Position numbers and translations under genes: made by a program
Assembly: GCF_013388355.1 (NCBI RefSeq)
Contig: NZ_CP058246.1
Location: 3,534,001-3,598,000 of the forward strand
Source of the DNA: Flavobacterium sp. LPB0248
Lineage (GTDB): Bacteria; Bacteroidota; Bacteroidia; Flavobacteriales; Flavobacteriaceae
Direction: 5' to 3'
DNA: 64,000 bases
Shown here: positions 25,765 through 32,767 of the stretch, piece by piece
Layout: each line of letters starts with the position of its first letter
How positions within the stretch are numbered: position 1 is the first letter of the stretch
Notes under the pieces: model-generated
The model's input: only the letters and a program-made list of their open reading frames with translations
What the model was told of the DNA's origin: nothing
Databases searched by the model: none

Positions 25765-26691
25765 ATGAAAGCCTTTTACACAAACAACAACGGATTGGTA
25801 GAAATCCAAAAATGGACTTCAAATTGCTGGATTCACATCGAATCTCCTACAGAATCAGATAAAAACTATTTAGTCGAAGAACTTCAACTTCCAGAAGCCT
25901 TTTACAATGATATCGAAGATATCGACGAAAGACCTCGTATCGAAATAGAAGACGGCTGGACGCTTATCATTATGCGTATTCCAATTAAAAGCGGAGACGT
26001 TAAAATTCCATTTCATACCGTTCCTCTCGGAATCATTTTTAAAGACGACATCTGTGTTACCATCAGTTTTTATAAAACAGAAATAATAAAAGATTTTGTT
26101 GCCTATTCGCAACGCAAAAACATCGAAATAGAAGATAATTTCAATTTAGTGCTAAGATTACTTTTGTCGTCAAGCGTTTGGTATTTGAAATATCTAAAAC
26201 AAATCAATCATAAAATAAAACTGGCAGAAGATAACTTAGAGAAATCAATCAAAAATGAAGAATTGCAAGCGCTACTTCAAATCGAAAAATGCTTTGTATT
26301 CTTTATAACCTCTTTAAAAGCAAACGATGTTTTGTTTCAAAGAATCAAAAACTTAAAAGCACATAAAGCCAGTTATGATCCAGAATTATTAGAAGATGTT
26401 GAAATCGAATTAAATCAGGCACAAGACACAGCCAATATTTACAATAACATCTTAACCGGAATGATGGATGCTTATGCTTCTGTAATTTCAAACAACATGA
26501 ATAATATCATGAAACAGATGACATCAATTTCGATCATTTTAATGATTCCAACGCTAATTGCCAGTTTGTACGGAATGAACGTGCCAAACGGATTGGAAGA
26601 AAGTAAATACGGAATCTGGATCCTGCTTTTAGTTTCAATAATTCTATCCACTTTTGGAGTTTTTTTATTCAAAAGAAGAAGATGGTTTTAA
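25765..26691 (+). CDS. corA: CorA family magnesium/divalent cation transporter
   Basis: Inner membrane channel for Mg2+ (also Co2+ or Ni2+). The start is taken at the ATG at 25765 (MKAFYTNNNGLVEIQKW, 308 residues); an upstream in-frame TTG at 25723 lies inside the leader hairpin and is unlikely. A long cytoplasmic alpha/beta and coiled domain covers about 1-245. Two membrane helices follow at about 250-269 and 282-302, with the family signature YGMN (GMN 270-272) between them, and a basic end KRRRWF. It sits alone between two terminators with its own promoter. Confidence 0.93.
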   Translation: MKAFYTNNNGLVEIQKWTSNCWIHIESPTESDKNYLVEELQLPEAFYNDIEDIDERPRIEIEDGWTLIIMRIPIKSGDVKIPFHTVPLGIIFKDDICVTISFYKTEIIKDFVAYSQRKNIEIEDNFNLVLRLLLSSSVWYLKYLKQINHKIKLAEDNLEKSIKNEELQALLQIEKCFVFFITSLKANDVLFQRIKNLKAHKASYDPELLEDVEIELNQAQDTANIYNNILTGMMDAYASVISNNMNNIMKQMTSISIILMIPTLIASLYGMNVPNGLEESKYGIWILLLVSIILSTFGVFLFKRRRWF

Positions 26692-26711
26692 TTTAAAATC
26701 TCGTAATAATA

Positions 26712-26740
26712 AAAGCCTGTTCGTTAAGAATGGGCTTTTT
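26712..26740 (+). terminator. Terminator of corA
   Basis: AAAGCCTGTTC pairs with GAATGGGCTTT with two wobble pairs around GTTAA, then T residues. Shares AAAGCCTGTTCGTTA with the folD terminator. Confidence 0.8.
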
Positions 26741-26754
26741 CATTTTTATATTTT

Positions 26755-26868
26755 GGGCGTGACCCCGATCCGTTGAGAGGGCAAACATACTTTACGCTGA
26801 TGCGCCCTCTCAACGGGTCGGGGTCGGGCTATCCGCGCTACTTCGGTAGCTGCTTCTATCCCTCACGC
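26755..26868. repeat. GC-rich structured intergenic repeat
   Basis: A block with much higher GC than its surroundings. Arms of 22 bases (26761-26782 and 26803-26824; CCGTTGAGAGGGC pairs with GCCCTCTCAACGG) differ by one G-U pair. After them comes GCTAC-TTCG-GTAGC (26837-26850), a hairpin with a UUCG tetraloop, and GCGTGA at 26757 pairs with TCACGC at 26863. The phrase GGGCTATCCGCGCTAC is one I associate with dispersed repeats in Bacteroidota genomes. A 70-codon open frame through it is not a gene. Confidence 0.75.
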
Positions 26869-26913
26869 AATCATTTTCATAAGAAAGTTTCGTTTTTAAA
26901 AAAGTTTGTTGAA

Positions 26914-26990
26914 TCCCAGAGGGATGAAATATTTATAGAAATGGATAAGCGCACTCATTTAAGCCCCAGAGGGGTGAAATTTTAAAAAAT
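26914..26990. repeat. Twin CCCAGAGGGATGAAAT-type repeat
   Basis: Two related units: AATCCCAGAGGGATGAAATA from 26914 and AAGCCCCAGAGGGGTGAAAT from 26962. Each holds a small palindrome (TCCCAGAGGGA; CCCCAGAGGGG) followed by TGAAAT. This is the form of a dispersed repeat common in Bacteroidota; it lies beside the GC-rich block, so the 364-base gap between corA and the next gene is almost all repeat. Confidence 0.65.
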
Positions 26991-27006
26991 AAAATCACTT
27001 TTTTAT

Positions 27007-27035
27007 TTGCTAATTCGAAATAAATAATAACTTTG
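27007..27035 (+). promoter_or_regulatory. Promoter of the membrane protein-regulator operon
   Basis: TTG (27007-27009), an 18-base spacer and TAACTTTG (27028-27035). The last five bases of the -7 box are also the first half of a probable operator at 27031-27051. Confidence 0.72.
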
Positions 27036-27051
27036 TAGCGCAAAGTACTTT
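27031..27051 (+). promoter_or_regulatory. Probable operator, copy 1: CTTTG-N5-CAAAGTACTTT
   Basis: CTTTG (27031-27035), five variable bases, CAAAGTACTTT (27041-27051). It contains two overlapping palindromes, CTTTG-N5-CAAAG and AAAGTACTTT. The same 21-base pattern recurs at 27994-28014 before the third gene of the cluster. It overlaps the -7 box, so a bound protein would block transcription. The winged-helix protein encoded between the copies is the natural candidate. Confidence 0.65.
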
Positions 27052-27055
27052 AATT

Positions 27056-27670
27056 ATGAATCAAAAGCACCAAGAAGATTTAGCACATATTCGTTCCATG
27101 ATGGAGCGCTCTTCAAGATTTATATCATTAAGCGGACTTTCAGGAGTTTTCGCTGGTCTTTCAGCTTTAATTGGCGGAATCTATGTATATCAGCTTTTCA
27201 AAGTAAACGGCATCGATTATCTAAACGATGGGCATAGATTATATTCAACCAATCTGGTTTCAGAATTATTTTGGATCGGAATCATAATTATGGTTGTTGC
27301 ATTGGTATTTGCTGCTTTTTTTACCATTAGAAAAAGCCGAAAATACAATTTGCCAATTTGGACTTCGGCAACAAAAAAGATGCTGTTTCATTTGGCAGTA
27401 CCACTTATAACAGGCGGGATATTTTGTCTGGCTTTAATATATTATGGGAACTTTGGTTTAGTGGCTCCTGCAACATTAATTTTTTACGGACTTGCTGTTG
27501 TAAACGCAGAAAAATATACATTTTCGGATATAAAATATCTTGGTTTCTCGGAACTGATTTTAGGATGTATTGCACTTTTTAATATAGGATATGGATTGAT
27601 ATTCTGGATTATCGGATTCGGAATTCTGCATATCGTATACGGATTAGTGATGTTCAAAAAATACAAATAA
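27056..27670 (+). CDS. Four-helix membrane protein of unknown function, regulator-linked
   Basis: 204 residues. A cytoplasmic N-terminus, MNQKHQEDLAHIRSMMERSS, is followed by hydrophobic segments at about 25-46, 75-92, 113-130, 137-152 and 167-195. I do not know its function. The N-terminal motif EDLAHIRSMMERSSRFISLSG is one I associate with a family found beside small winged-helix regulators in Flavobacteriia. It starts an operon with such a regulator 8 bases downstream and has a probable operator in its promoter, so it is presumably controlled by its neighbour. Confidence 0.7.
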   Translation: MNQKHQEDLAHIRSMMERSSRFISLSGLSGVFAGLSALIGGIYVYQLFKVNGIDYLNDGHRLYSTNLVSELFWIGIIIMVVALVFAAFFTIRKSRKYNLPIWTSATKKMLFHLAVPLITGGIFCLALIYYGNFGLVAPATLIFYGLAVVNAEKYTFSDIKYLGFSELILGCIALFNIGYGLIFWIIGFGILHIVYGLVMFKKYK

Positions 27671-27678
27671 ATAACCCA

Positions 27679-27969
27679 ATGGGAATTATTGATAAACTAA
27701 ATAAAGATTTTGAAAGCCGTGTCAGACTGGGCATTATGTCCGTTCTGATGGTTAACGACTGGGTAGATTTTACCGAGATGAAAACGCTTTTAAATATCAC
27801 CGATGGTAATTTAGCGAGTCATTCTTCTGCGCTTGAAAAAGCAGGTTATATAGAAGTGAAAAAAGAATTTGTAGGCAAAAAGCCTAGAACCTCTTATCAG
27901 GTTACCGATTTGGGGCGTGTTGCCTTCAAAGAGCACTTGTCATACCTTGAAAAATTAATGAAATCCTAA
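27679..27969 (+). CDS. Small winged-helix transcriptional regulator (MarR/HTH_34-like)
   Basis: 96 residues that are a single winged-helix domain: MKTLLNITDGNLASHSSALEKAGYIEVKKE is the helix-turn-helix and wing (about 34-63), then RTSYQVTDLGRVAFKEHL. No sensing domain is present. It is cotranscribed with the membrane gene upstream, and CTTTG-N5-CAAAGTACTTT sites sit before both its own operon and the next gene. Autoregulation through those sites is an inference from position. Confidence 0.85.
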   Translation: MGIIDKLNKDFESRVRLGIMSVLMVNDWVDFTEMKTLLNITDGNLASHSSALEKAGYIEVKKEFVGKKPRTSYQVTDLGRVAFKEHLSYLEKLMKS

Positions 27970-27993
27970 TAACGCTATTTTTTTATCTAAAAA

Positions 27994-28014
27994 CTTTGAA
28001 TTACAAAGTACTTT
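27994..28014 (+). promoter_or_regulatory. Probable operator, copy 2: CTTTG-N5-CAAAGTACTTT
   Basis: CTTTG (27994-27998), AATTA, CAAAGTACTTT (28004-28014), the same 16 fixed bases as copy 1 with all five central bases free to vary. It lies 14 bases before the ATG of the DUF4173-like gene. Confidence 0.65.
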
Positions 28015-28028
28015 TAAATTTATCAATC

Positions 28029-29420
28029 ATGAAAAAACATCAAATTATCTTAGCTTGTACAGCGGTTTTTATACTGCTTTTTTACAACGAATCTGTTGGA
28101 ATCAATATTTCTATTTTTGGCGTTTTGCTCACGCTTTTAATTAGTTACTTCTTTCAGGAAAAGATGGTAGACCGATCACATCTTGTTCTTGTAATGACTT
28201 CTATTTTATCTTGTTTTGCTTTTGCTTGGTACGGAGATGCAGCATCATTTTTTGCTTTAGCACTATCAATTCTGTTTTTGCAGTTCAAAACGCAAAATGA
28301 CGAACTCAAAATAATTCAGGTTTTTCCATTAGTATTCTTAAACGGATTTACTTCTATTGGTAGAATATTCATTTTTAAACAATGGCTTCCAGAACGAAAA
28401 ATCCATAATGATTTTGCGAAAAAACTAGTGGCTTTTGTTCTTATTCCGGTTATCTTTCTCGGATTGTTTTTTATTGTTTATTCTTTCGGAAGCGATCATT
28501 TCTCTTCATTGTTTACAGATTATGAACTGGATATCAATTTACCGCAATTAATTGCAATGTGCGTTTTAGGATTTTACATCTCGTTCAGTTTCTGGAATTA
28601 TTGGGTTCCTGATGTTTGTTACGAATACAATCCGAAATTGAACAATGATTTTACCAATGTTTCTGAAGTAAAAAATCAAAGCACTTTTTCTTTTTTAGAT
28701 CTTGATTTCGAAAGAAAAAGCGGTGAGATTACATTATTTCTTTTAAATATTATGCTTTTAGTTTTTATTGGAACTTACAATTATGAGCAATTTTTTGAAG
28801 TAGTCAAAAAAACAAATTTAAGTGCAGATACACACGAACGTGTAAATGCTGTAATTTTTTCAATTCTAATGGCGGTTGGAGTAATTCTGTTTTATTTTAA
28901 AGGTGGATTCAATTTTGATGAAAAAGCTAAAAGTTTAAAGAATCTAGCAAAAGTTTGGCTTGCGCTAAATGTCATTCTAATTGTAAGTGCTATGATTAAG
29001 AATACAGAATATGTTTCTTTTTATGGTTTAACATACAAACGTCTTGGAGTTTATGCTTTTTTAATCTTAGCTATTATCGGATTAGCAGTTTCATTTCAGA
29101 AAATCAGAAAACAAAAAACAAATGCTTATCTTTTCAATCAGATGGTTTGGTATTTCTACGGAACAATTCTTTTATGCAGTTATATCAATTGGGGAAACCT
29201 TGTTACGAATTATAATATTTCAGTTAACAAAGGAGTAGAACCTGTCTTCTTAAGCGGTTTAAATTTTAATGATGATGCACGTCGTGAATATTTTGAAAAA
29301 AATAATTTAAACGGAAAATATGCAGAAGCGGTAAGAGAAGAATTGATTTGGAATTATCAAGACGCCAGTTTTTTATCTAAAGCGTTGTATTATGAATTTT
29401 TGAATAAAGAAAAGAAATAG
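28029..29420 (+). CDS. Polytopic membrane protein, DUF4173/DUF4153-like
   Basis: 463 residues from the ATG at 28029 (MKKHQIILACTAVF); an in-frame TTG at 27996 lies inside the operator and is rejected. About ten membrane helices are spread through the chain. The C-terminal part resembles the DUF4173 family (IGTYNYEQFFEVVKK, NQMVWYFYGTILLCSY). A soluble C-terminal tail of about 70 residues, rich in Asn and Glu, follows the last helix. The function is not known to me. Operator copy 2 in front of it links it to the winged-helix regulator. Confidence 0.7.
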   Translation: MKKHQIILACTAVFILLFYNESVGINISIFGVLLTLLISYFFQEKMVDRSHLVLVMTSILSCFAFAWYGDAASFFALALSILFLQFKTQNDELKIIQVFPLVFLNGFTSIGRIFIFKQWLPERKIHNDFAKKLVAFVLIPVIFLGLFFIVYSFGSDHFSSLFTDYELDINLPQLIAMCVLGFYISFSFWNYWVPDVCYEYNPKLNNDFTNVSEVKNQSTFSFLDLDFERKSGEITLFLLNIMLLVFIGTYNYEQFFEVVKKTNLSADTHERVNAVIFSILMAVGVILFYFKGGFNFDEKAKSLKNLAKVWLALNVILIVSAMIKNTEYVSFYGLTYKRLGVYAFLILAIIGLAVSFQKIRKQKTNAYLFNQMVWYFYGTILLCSYINWGNLVTNYNISVNKGVEPVFLSGLNFNDDARREYFEKNNLNGKYAEAVREELIWNYQDASFLSKALYYEFLNKEKK

Positions 29421-29429
29421 GATAAAATG

Positions 29430-29462
29430 AGAAATCCCATTCAACTGAATGGGATTTCTTTT
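29430..29462. terminator. Bidirectional terminator between the DUF4173-like gene and rluF
   Basis: AGAAATCCCATTC, loop AACT, GAATGGGATTTCT and T residues; a 13-bp stem lying between two convergent genes. Confidence 0.85.
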
Positions 29463-30325
29463 TATTTATTATCTCCTCTTTTTTTAAAGCGAGGATCATG
29501 TTTTGAAATAAACGTTGTTCTTCGACTTGAATTTTGAGTCGAACCTTGAGTTGAGCTTCTATTCGAATTCCTACTTGTATTTTCTACTTTCGGAAGACTT
29601 GCTTCTTCTGTTTTGCTAGAAGGTTCAATCAATTGGTTTAATTCTTTTATCTCAGCATCAGTTAAATCTCTATATCTTCCAACAGGAACATCCAAAGAAA
29701 TATTAATGATTCTAATACGTTTTAAGGCCGTAACTTCATAACCCAAGTATTCAGACATTCTTCTAATCTGACGGTTTAATCCTTGGGTTAAAATGATCTT
29801 GAAAGTGAATTTGCTAATTTGTTCGACTTTACATTTTTTGGTAACCGTATCGAGAATCGGAACACCATTTCCCATACGCTGAATAAAACGCTCTGTAATA
29901 GGTTTGTTTACTGTAACTGTATATTCTTTCTCGTGGTTATTTCTAGCACGAAGAATCTTGTTTACAATGTCACCATCATTAGTCATAAAAATTAATCCTT
30001 CACTGGCTTTATCCAATCTTCCAATTGGAAAAATACGTTTCGGGTAATTAATATAATCAACAATATTATTTTTAACTTCAAGGTTAGTCGTGCATTCAAT
30101 TCCGACAGGTTTATTGAAAGCCAAATAAACTAATTTTTCATTTTTCTCTACGATTAATTTACCATTAATACGTATTTCATCATCTGGCGAAACTTTAGTC
30201 CCCATTTCAGCCACAGCGCCATTTATCGTTACGCGTCCTTCTTCAATTAATTTATCAGCTTCACGACGAGAACAATATCCCGTTTCACCAATAAATTTAT
30301 TGAGACGTTTTAAATTTTCTTCCAT
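29462..30325 (-). CDS. rluF: 23S rRNA pseudouridine synthase, RluF-like
   Basis: 287 residues. An S4 RNA-binding domain fills about 1-60 ([20 protein letters not shown]). The RluB/E/F-type pseudouridine synthase domain follows, with the catalytic Asp105 in [12 protein letters not shown], and the conserved [12 protein letters not shown] near 190. Bases modified in E. coli by RluF lie at U2604 of 23S rRNA; the exact target here is not certain. The last 55 residues are Ser/Asn/Thr/Arg-rich and probably disordered. Confidence 0.88.
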   Translation of the reverse strand: MEENLKRLNKFIGETGYCSRREADKLIEEGRVTINGAVAEMGTKVSPDDEIRINGKLIVEKNEKLVYLAFNKPVGIECTTNLEVKNNIVDYINYPKRIFPIGRLDKASEGLIFMTNDGDIVNKILRARNNHEKEYTVTVNKPITERFIQRMGNGVPILDTVTKKCKVEQISKFTFKIILTQGLNRQIRRMSEYLGYEVTALKRIRIINISLDVPVGRYRDLTDAEIKELNQLIEPSSKTEEASLPKVENTSRNSNRSSTQGSTQNSSRRTTFISKHDPRFKKRGDNK

Positions 30326-30354
30326 ACTGCAAAAATAGCTAAAATTTAGGACTT

Positions 30355-30385
30355 GTTAGATCTTTAGATTTTAGACTTCTTAGAT
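30355..30385. repeat. TTAGA array
   Basis: TTAGA at 30356, 30364, 30371 and 30380, roughly 7-9 bases apart, just upstream of rluF. A looser member of the array type better seen at 52533-52581. Confidence 0.45.
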
Positions 30386-30414
30386 TATTGGGTTGTTTTG
30401 AATTTCATGCTGTT

Positions 30415-30516
30415 TTGTCATCCTGAGGAACGAAGGATCACACTCATAATTCGACAAAGATTGGCGATTTTGATTGCGGAGTTTCTTGTGTGATCCTTCG
30501 TTTCTCAGGATGACAA
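30415..30516. repeat. Long inverted repeat (CATCCTGAGGAACGAAGGATC type)
   Basis: Arms of 29 bases at 30415-30443 and 30488-30516 match at 28 of 29 positions after reverse complementing; the 44-base centre is unrelated spacer. The core phrase CATCCTGAGGAACGAAGGAT is one I know as dispersed in many Bacteroidota genomes. No transposase ORF is present, so it is a non-autonomous or REP-like element. Confidence 0.8.
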
Positions 30517-30554
30517 GTTTGTGCAAAACCTTTGTCTCTTTTTACGCTTGAATC

Positions 30555-30899
30555 TTAAGAATGAAATTCAGAACTATCACTTGGAGTTTCTTTTCGATCA
30601 AACATTCCATAATCACGAACCACAGTTGCAATTCGTAAATGATAATCTTTGAAAACTTCATTTCTGCCTTTTGCCTGAGCTGCACGATGCATCTCGAGAT
30701 TTCTCCATTGTTGAATGCTTTCTTCATCTTTCCAAAAAGATAAAGACAGCACTTTTGAAGGATCAGTAAAACTTTGAAATCGCTCTATCGAAATAAATCC
30801 TTCAATATTATCTAATTCTGGACGCAGACTTGCCGCGATGTCTAGATATTCTTCTTTTTTTCCTTCGTTAGGGATTACTTCAAAAATTACAGCGATCAT
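30555..30899 (-). CDS. Antibiotic biosynthesis monooxygenase (ABM) domain protein
   Basis: 114 residues, one ABM-type ferredoxin-like domain: MIAVIFEVIPNEGKKEEYLD, then IEGFISIERFQSFTDPSKVL and FWKDEESIQQWRNLEMH. The family includes quinol and haem-degrading monooxygenases acting without cofactor, but many members are uncharacterised. The last 20 residues are polar. It stands apart from its neighbours; the substrate is unknown. Confidence 0.8.
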   Translation of the reverse strand: MIAVIFEVIPNEGKKEEYLDIAASLRPELDNIEGFISIERFQSFTDPSKVLSLSFWKDEESIQQWRNLEMHRAAQAKGRNEVFKDYHLRIATVVRDYGMFDRKETPSDSSEFHS

Positions 30900-30930
30900 T
30901 TTTATTTTTTATTTTAGATTTTTGGAAAAA

Positions 30931-30962
30931 CTTTGCGCCTTTGAACCTTTGCTACTTTGAAC
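30931..30962. repeat. Octamer array CTTTGnnn at the end of the hydrolase gene
   Basis: CTTTGCGC, CTTTGAAC, CTTTGCTA, CTTTGAAC at 30931, 30939, 30947 and 30955. It overlaps the last codons and the stop of the minus-strand hydrolase gene that ends at 30952. Confidence 0.75.
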
Positions 30963-31812
30963 CTGCAGAAAACAAAAACTCAATCACTTTGTCATACAAT
31001 TCATCATCATGCATTCCGTGACCTAAACCGCTAGTTTCAATAAACTGGCTGTTTTTCCAGTTGCTGGCTATTTTTTTTCCTTCTTCAAAAGCTACAATCT
31101 TATCTGTCGTATCATGAGCAATAAAACCTGGAATAGTAAATTGAGAGGCAAATTTTTGTCCCGAAAAATCTTCTAGTTTAAAATTGAAACGATTGATGAA
31201 TTTGCTTTCCAAAAGTGGCAACATTCTTCTATTCAAACTAAGCATCGAAATGTAATTGTTAATCAAAGTTTTTAAATCAGAAGGAGCTCCAAGAACTACC
31301 ATTTTGTTAATGCTGGTGTTTGGAAACAAATATTGATGATAAACACAGGCAGCTCCGCCAATAGAATGCCCAATTATAATTTCGGGCTGATATTTTTCTA
31401 CAGCTTTATTGATGAATTCAGCGTAAAGTGGCACATTAAATTCTTTTCCGCTGCTTTGTCCGTGTGCGGGCGCATCAATTGCAATAATGGTACTTCCAGA
31501 TTTTTGAAGATGTGGTAAAGTTTTTTTCCATCGAGCAGCATTGCTTTCCCAGCCATGCACTAATAGAATTTTGGTTTCATTTCCTTTCCAGATGTAGGTT
31601 TGAAAATGATGTTCATTATGATGAAATATTTCTGTTTCTGTATGTCGCAAAACTTTTGGAAGTTCCTCTTTTTTTAATCGGCCAATTCGTGGCTGGCTAA
31701 AAAGAGCATAAGAAAGTTCCATAGCTTTTTGCGGACGAACATAACTCAAAAAATTAATGTAAGATCCAACTGATTTTAATGTGATGAACCGAATTCCTTT
31801 TTTAATTCCCAA
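30952..31812 (-). CDS. Alpha/beta hydrolase
   Basis: 286 residues with an alpha/beta hydrolase fold: oxyanion-hole HGW at about 86-88, nucleophile Ser150 in GHSIGG, acid in FIAHDTTDKIV (Asp234 or Asp237) and His265 in SGLGHGMHD. No signal peptide is visible. The substrate cannot be inferred. The last three codons and stop (G S K stop) lie in an octamer repeat array, so the C-terminal end may have been changed by it. Confidence 0.85.
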   Translation of the reverse strand: MGIKKGIRFITLKSVGSYINFLSYVRPQKAMELSYALFSQPRIGRLKKEELPKVLRHTETEIFHHNEHHFQTYIWKGNETKILLVHGWESNAARWKKTLPHLQKSGSTIIAIDAPAHGQSSGKEFNVPLYAEFINKAVEKYQPEIIIGHSIGGAACVYHQYLFPNTSINKMVVLGAPSDLKTLINNYISMLSLNRRMLPLLESKFINRFNFKLEDFSGQKFASQFTIPGFIAHDTTDKIVAFEEGKKIASNWKNSQFIETSGLGHGMHDDELYDKVIEFLFSAGSK

Positions 31813-31848
31813 AACTTAAATTTTTTTTTTCTAAAGGTAAAAAAAGGT

Positions 31849-31942
31849 CTGCCACGAATTACACAAATGGGCACGAATTTTTTATTCTCAAACGAATAGA
31901 TTAAAAAAAATAATTTGCGAAAATTCGTGGAATTCGTGGCAG
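31849..31942. repeat. Inverted CACGAATT repeat
   Basis: CTGCCACGAATT (31849-31860) is mirrored by AATTCGTGGCAG (31931-31942) and, nested inside, CACGAATTTT (31872-31881) by AAAATTCGTG (31920-31929). Same unit as the perfect palindrome at 49562-49611. Confidence 0.75.
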
Positions 31943-31956
31943 AATAAACGCAAAAA

Positions 31957-31981
31957 AAAGTCCCGATTTAATCGGGACTTT
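31957..31981 (-). terminator. Terminator of the NIF3/zinc-ribbon operon
   Basis: AAAGTCCCGAT, loop of three, ATCGGGACTTT; on the minus strand it is followed by eight T residues, just after the stop of the minus-strand gene at 31985. Confidence 0.88.
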
Positions 31982-31984
31982 CTA

Positions 31985-32764
31985 TTAGAATTTTGCGAAC
32001 AATTGTTCCATTTTTTCTTTTTCTTCTTCAGCTAATTGCGTATCAACTAAAATTCTTCCAGAGTGCTCATCAGTAATGATTTTCTTTCTTGAAGCAATTT
32101 CAACCTGAGTTTGTGGTGGAATTGTAAAGAAAGATCCAGCAGAAGCTCCTCTTTCGATAGAAACTACAGCTAATCCGTTACGAACACTGCTTCTGATTCT
32201 GTTGTAAGCAGCCAATAATCTGTCTTCGATTTGTGCTGCAAATTCAGCAGATTTCTCAGTTAAGAAAGTTTCTTCTTTCTGAGTTTCAGCCATAATAGCA
32301 TCTAATTCAGATTTTTTATGTTTTAAATGAGAGCTTTTAGCATCAAGTTTTTCTTTTAAGTTAGAAATAACTTCTTTTTTGTGCTCGATAGAAGCTTTCA
32401 TTTCTTTGATTTGCTTTTCAGCCAATTGAATTTCTAATTCCTGAAATTCAACCTCTTTTGTCAAAGAATTAAATTCTCTGTTGTTACGTACTGATTCTTG
32501 TTGTTTTGTGTACTTCTTGATAACCTCTTTATGCTCCTCAATAGCAATTTTCTTTGCTTTGATTTGCTCCTCAATCACTTCAAGTTCACCTTTCAGTTTC
32601 TCTGAACGAGTGCTCAAACCTGCAACTTCATCTTCTAAATCTTCAACCTCTAAAGGAAGTTCTCCTCTAACGTTTCTGATTTCGTCAATTCTAGAGTCAA
32701 TAAGCTGTAAATCGTATATTGCTCTTAACTTGTCCTCAACACTTAATTCTTTCGTATTCGTCAT
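31985..32764 (-). CDS. Coiled-coil protein of the C4 zinc-ribbon family lacking its cysteines
   Basis: 259 residues: a long charged coiled coil (about 10-180) and a C-terminal domain like that of the zf-RING_7/C4-type zinc ribbon family. The usual CxxC pairs are gone: the first site reads RGASAGSFFTIPPQ and the second ITDEHSGRILVD, while the rest of the ribbon (IPPQ, GRIL) is kept. It therefore probably does not bind zinc. It lies 3 bases downstream of the NIF3-like gene, a pairing seen in many bacteria. Function unknown. Confidence 0.8.
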   Translation of the reverse strand: MTNTKELSVEDKLRAIYDLQLIDSRIDEIRNVRGELPLEVEDLEDEVAGLSTRSEKLKGELEVIEEQIKAKKIAIEEHKEVIKKYTKQQESVRNNREFNSLTKEVEFQELEIQLAEKQIKEMKASIEHKKEVISNLKEKLDAKSSHLKHKKSELDAIMAETQKEETFLTEKSAEFAAQIEDRLLAAYNRIRSSVRNGLAVVSIERGASAGSFFTIPPQTQVEIASRKKIITDEHSGRILVDTQLAEEEKEKMEQLFAKF

Positions 32765-32767
32765 ATT

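Noticed and set aside
26773..26985. 70-codon open frame in the corA downstream region
   Set aside because: It runs through the GC-rich structured repeat and the CCCAGAGGG units; codons follow palindromes rather than protein-like composition.
27996..28028. Longer start of the DUF4173-like gene from TTG
   Set aside because: It would place the operator inside the coding region; the ATG at 28029 begins directly with the first membrane helix.
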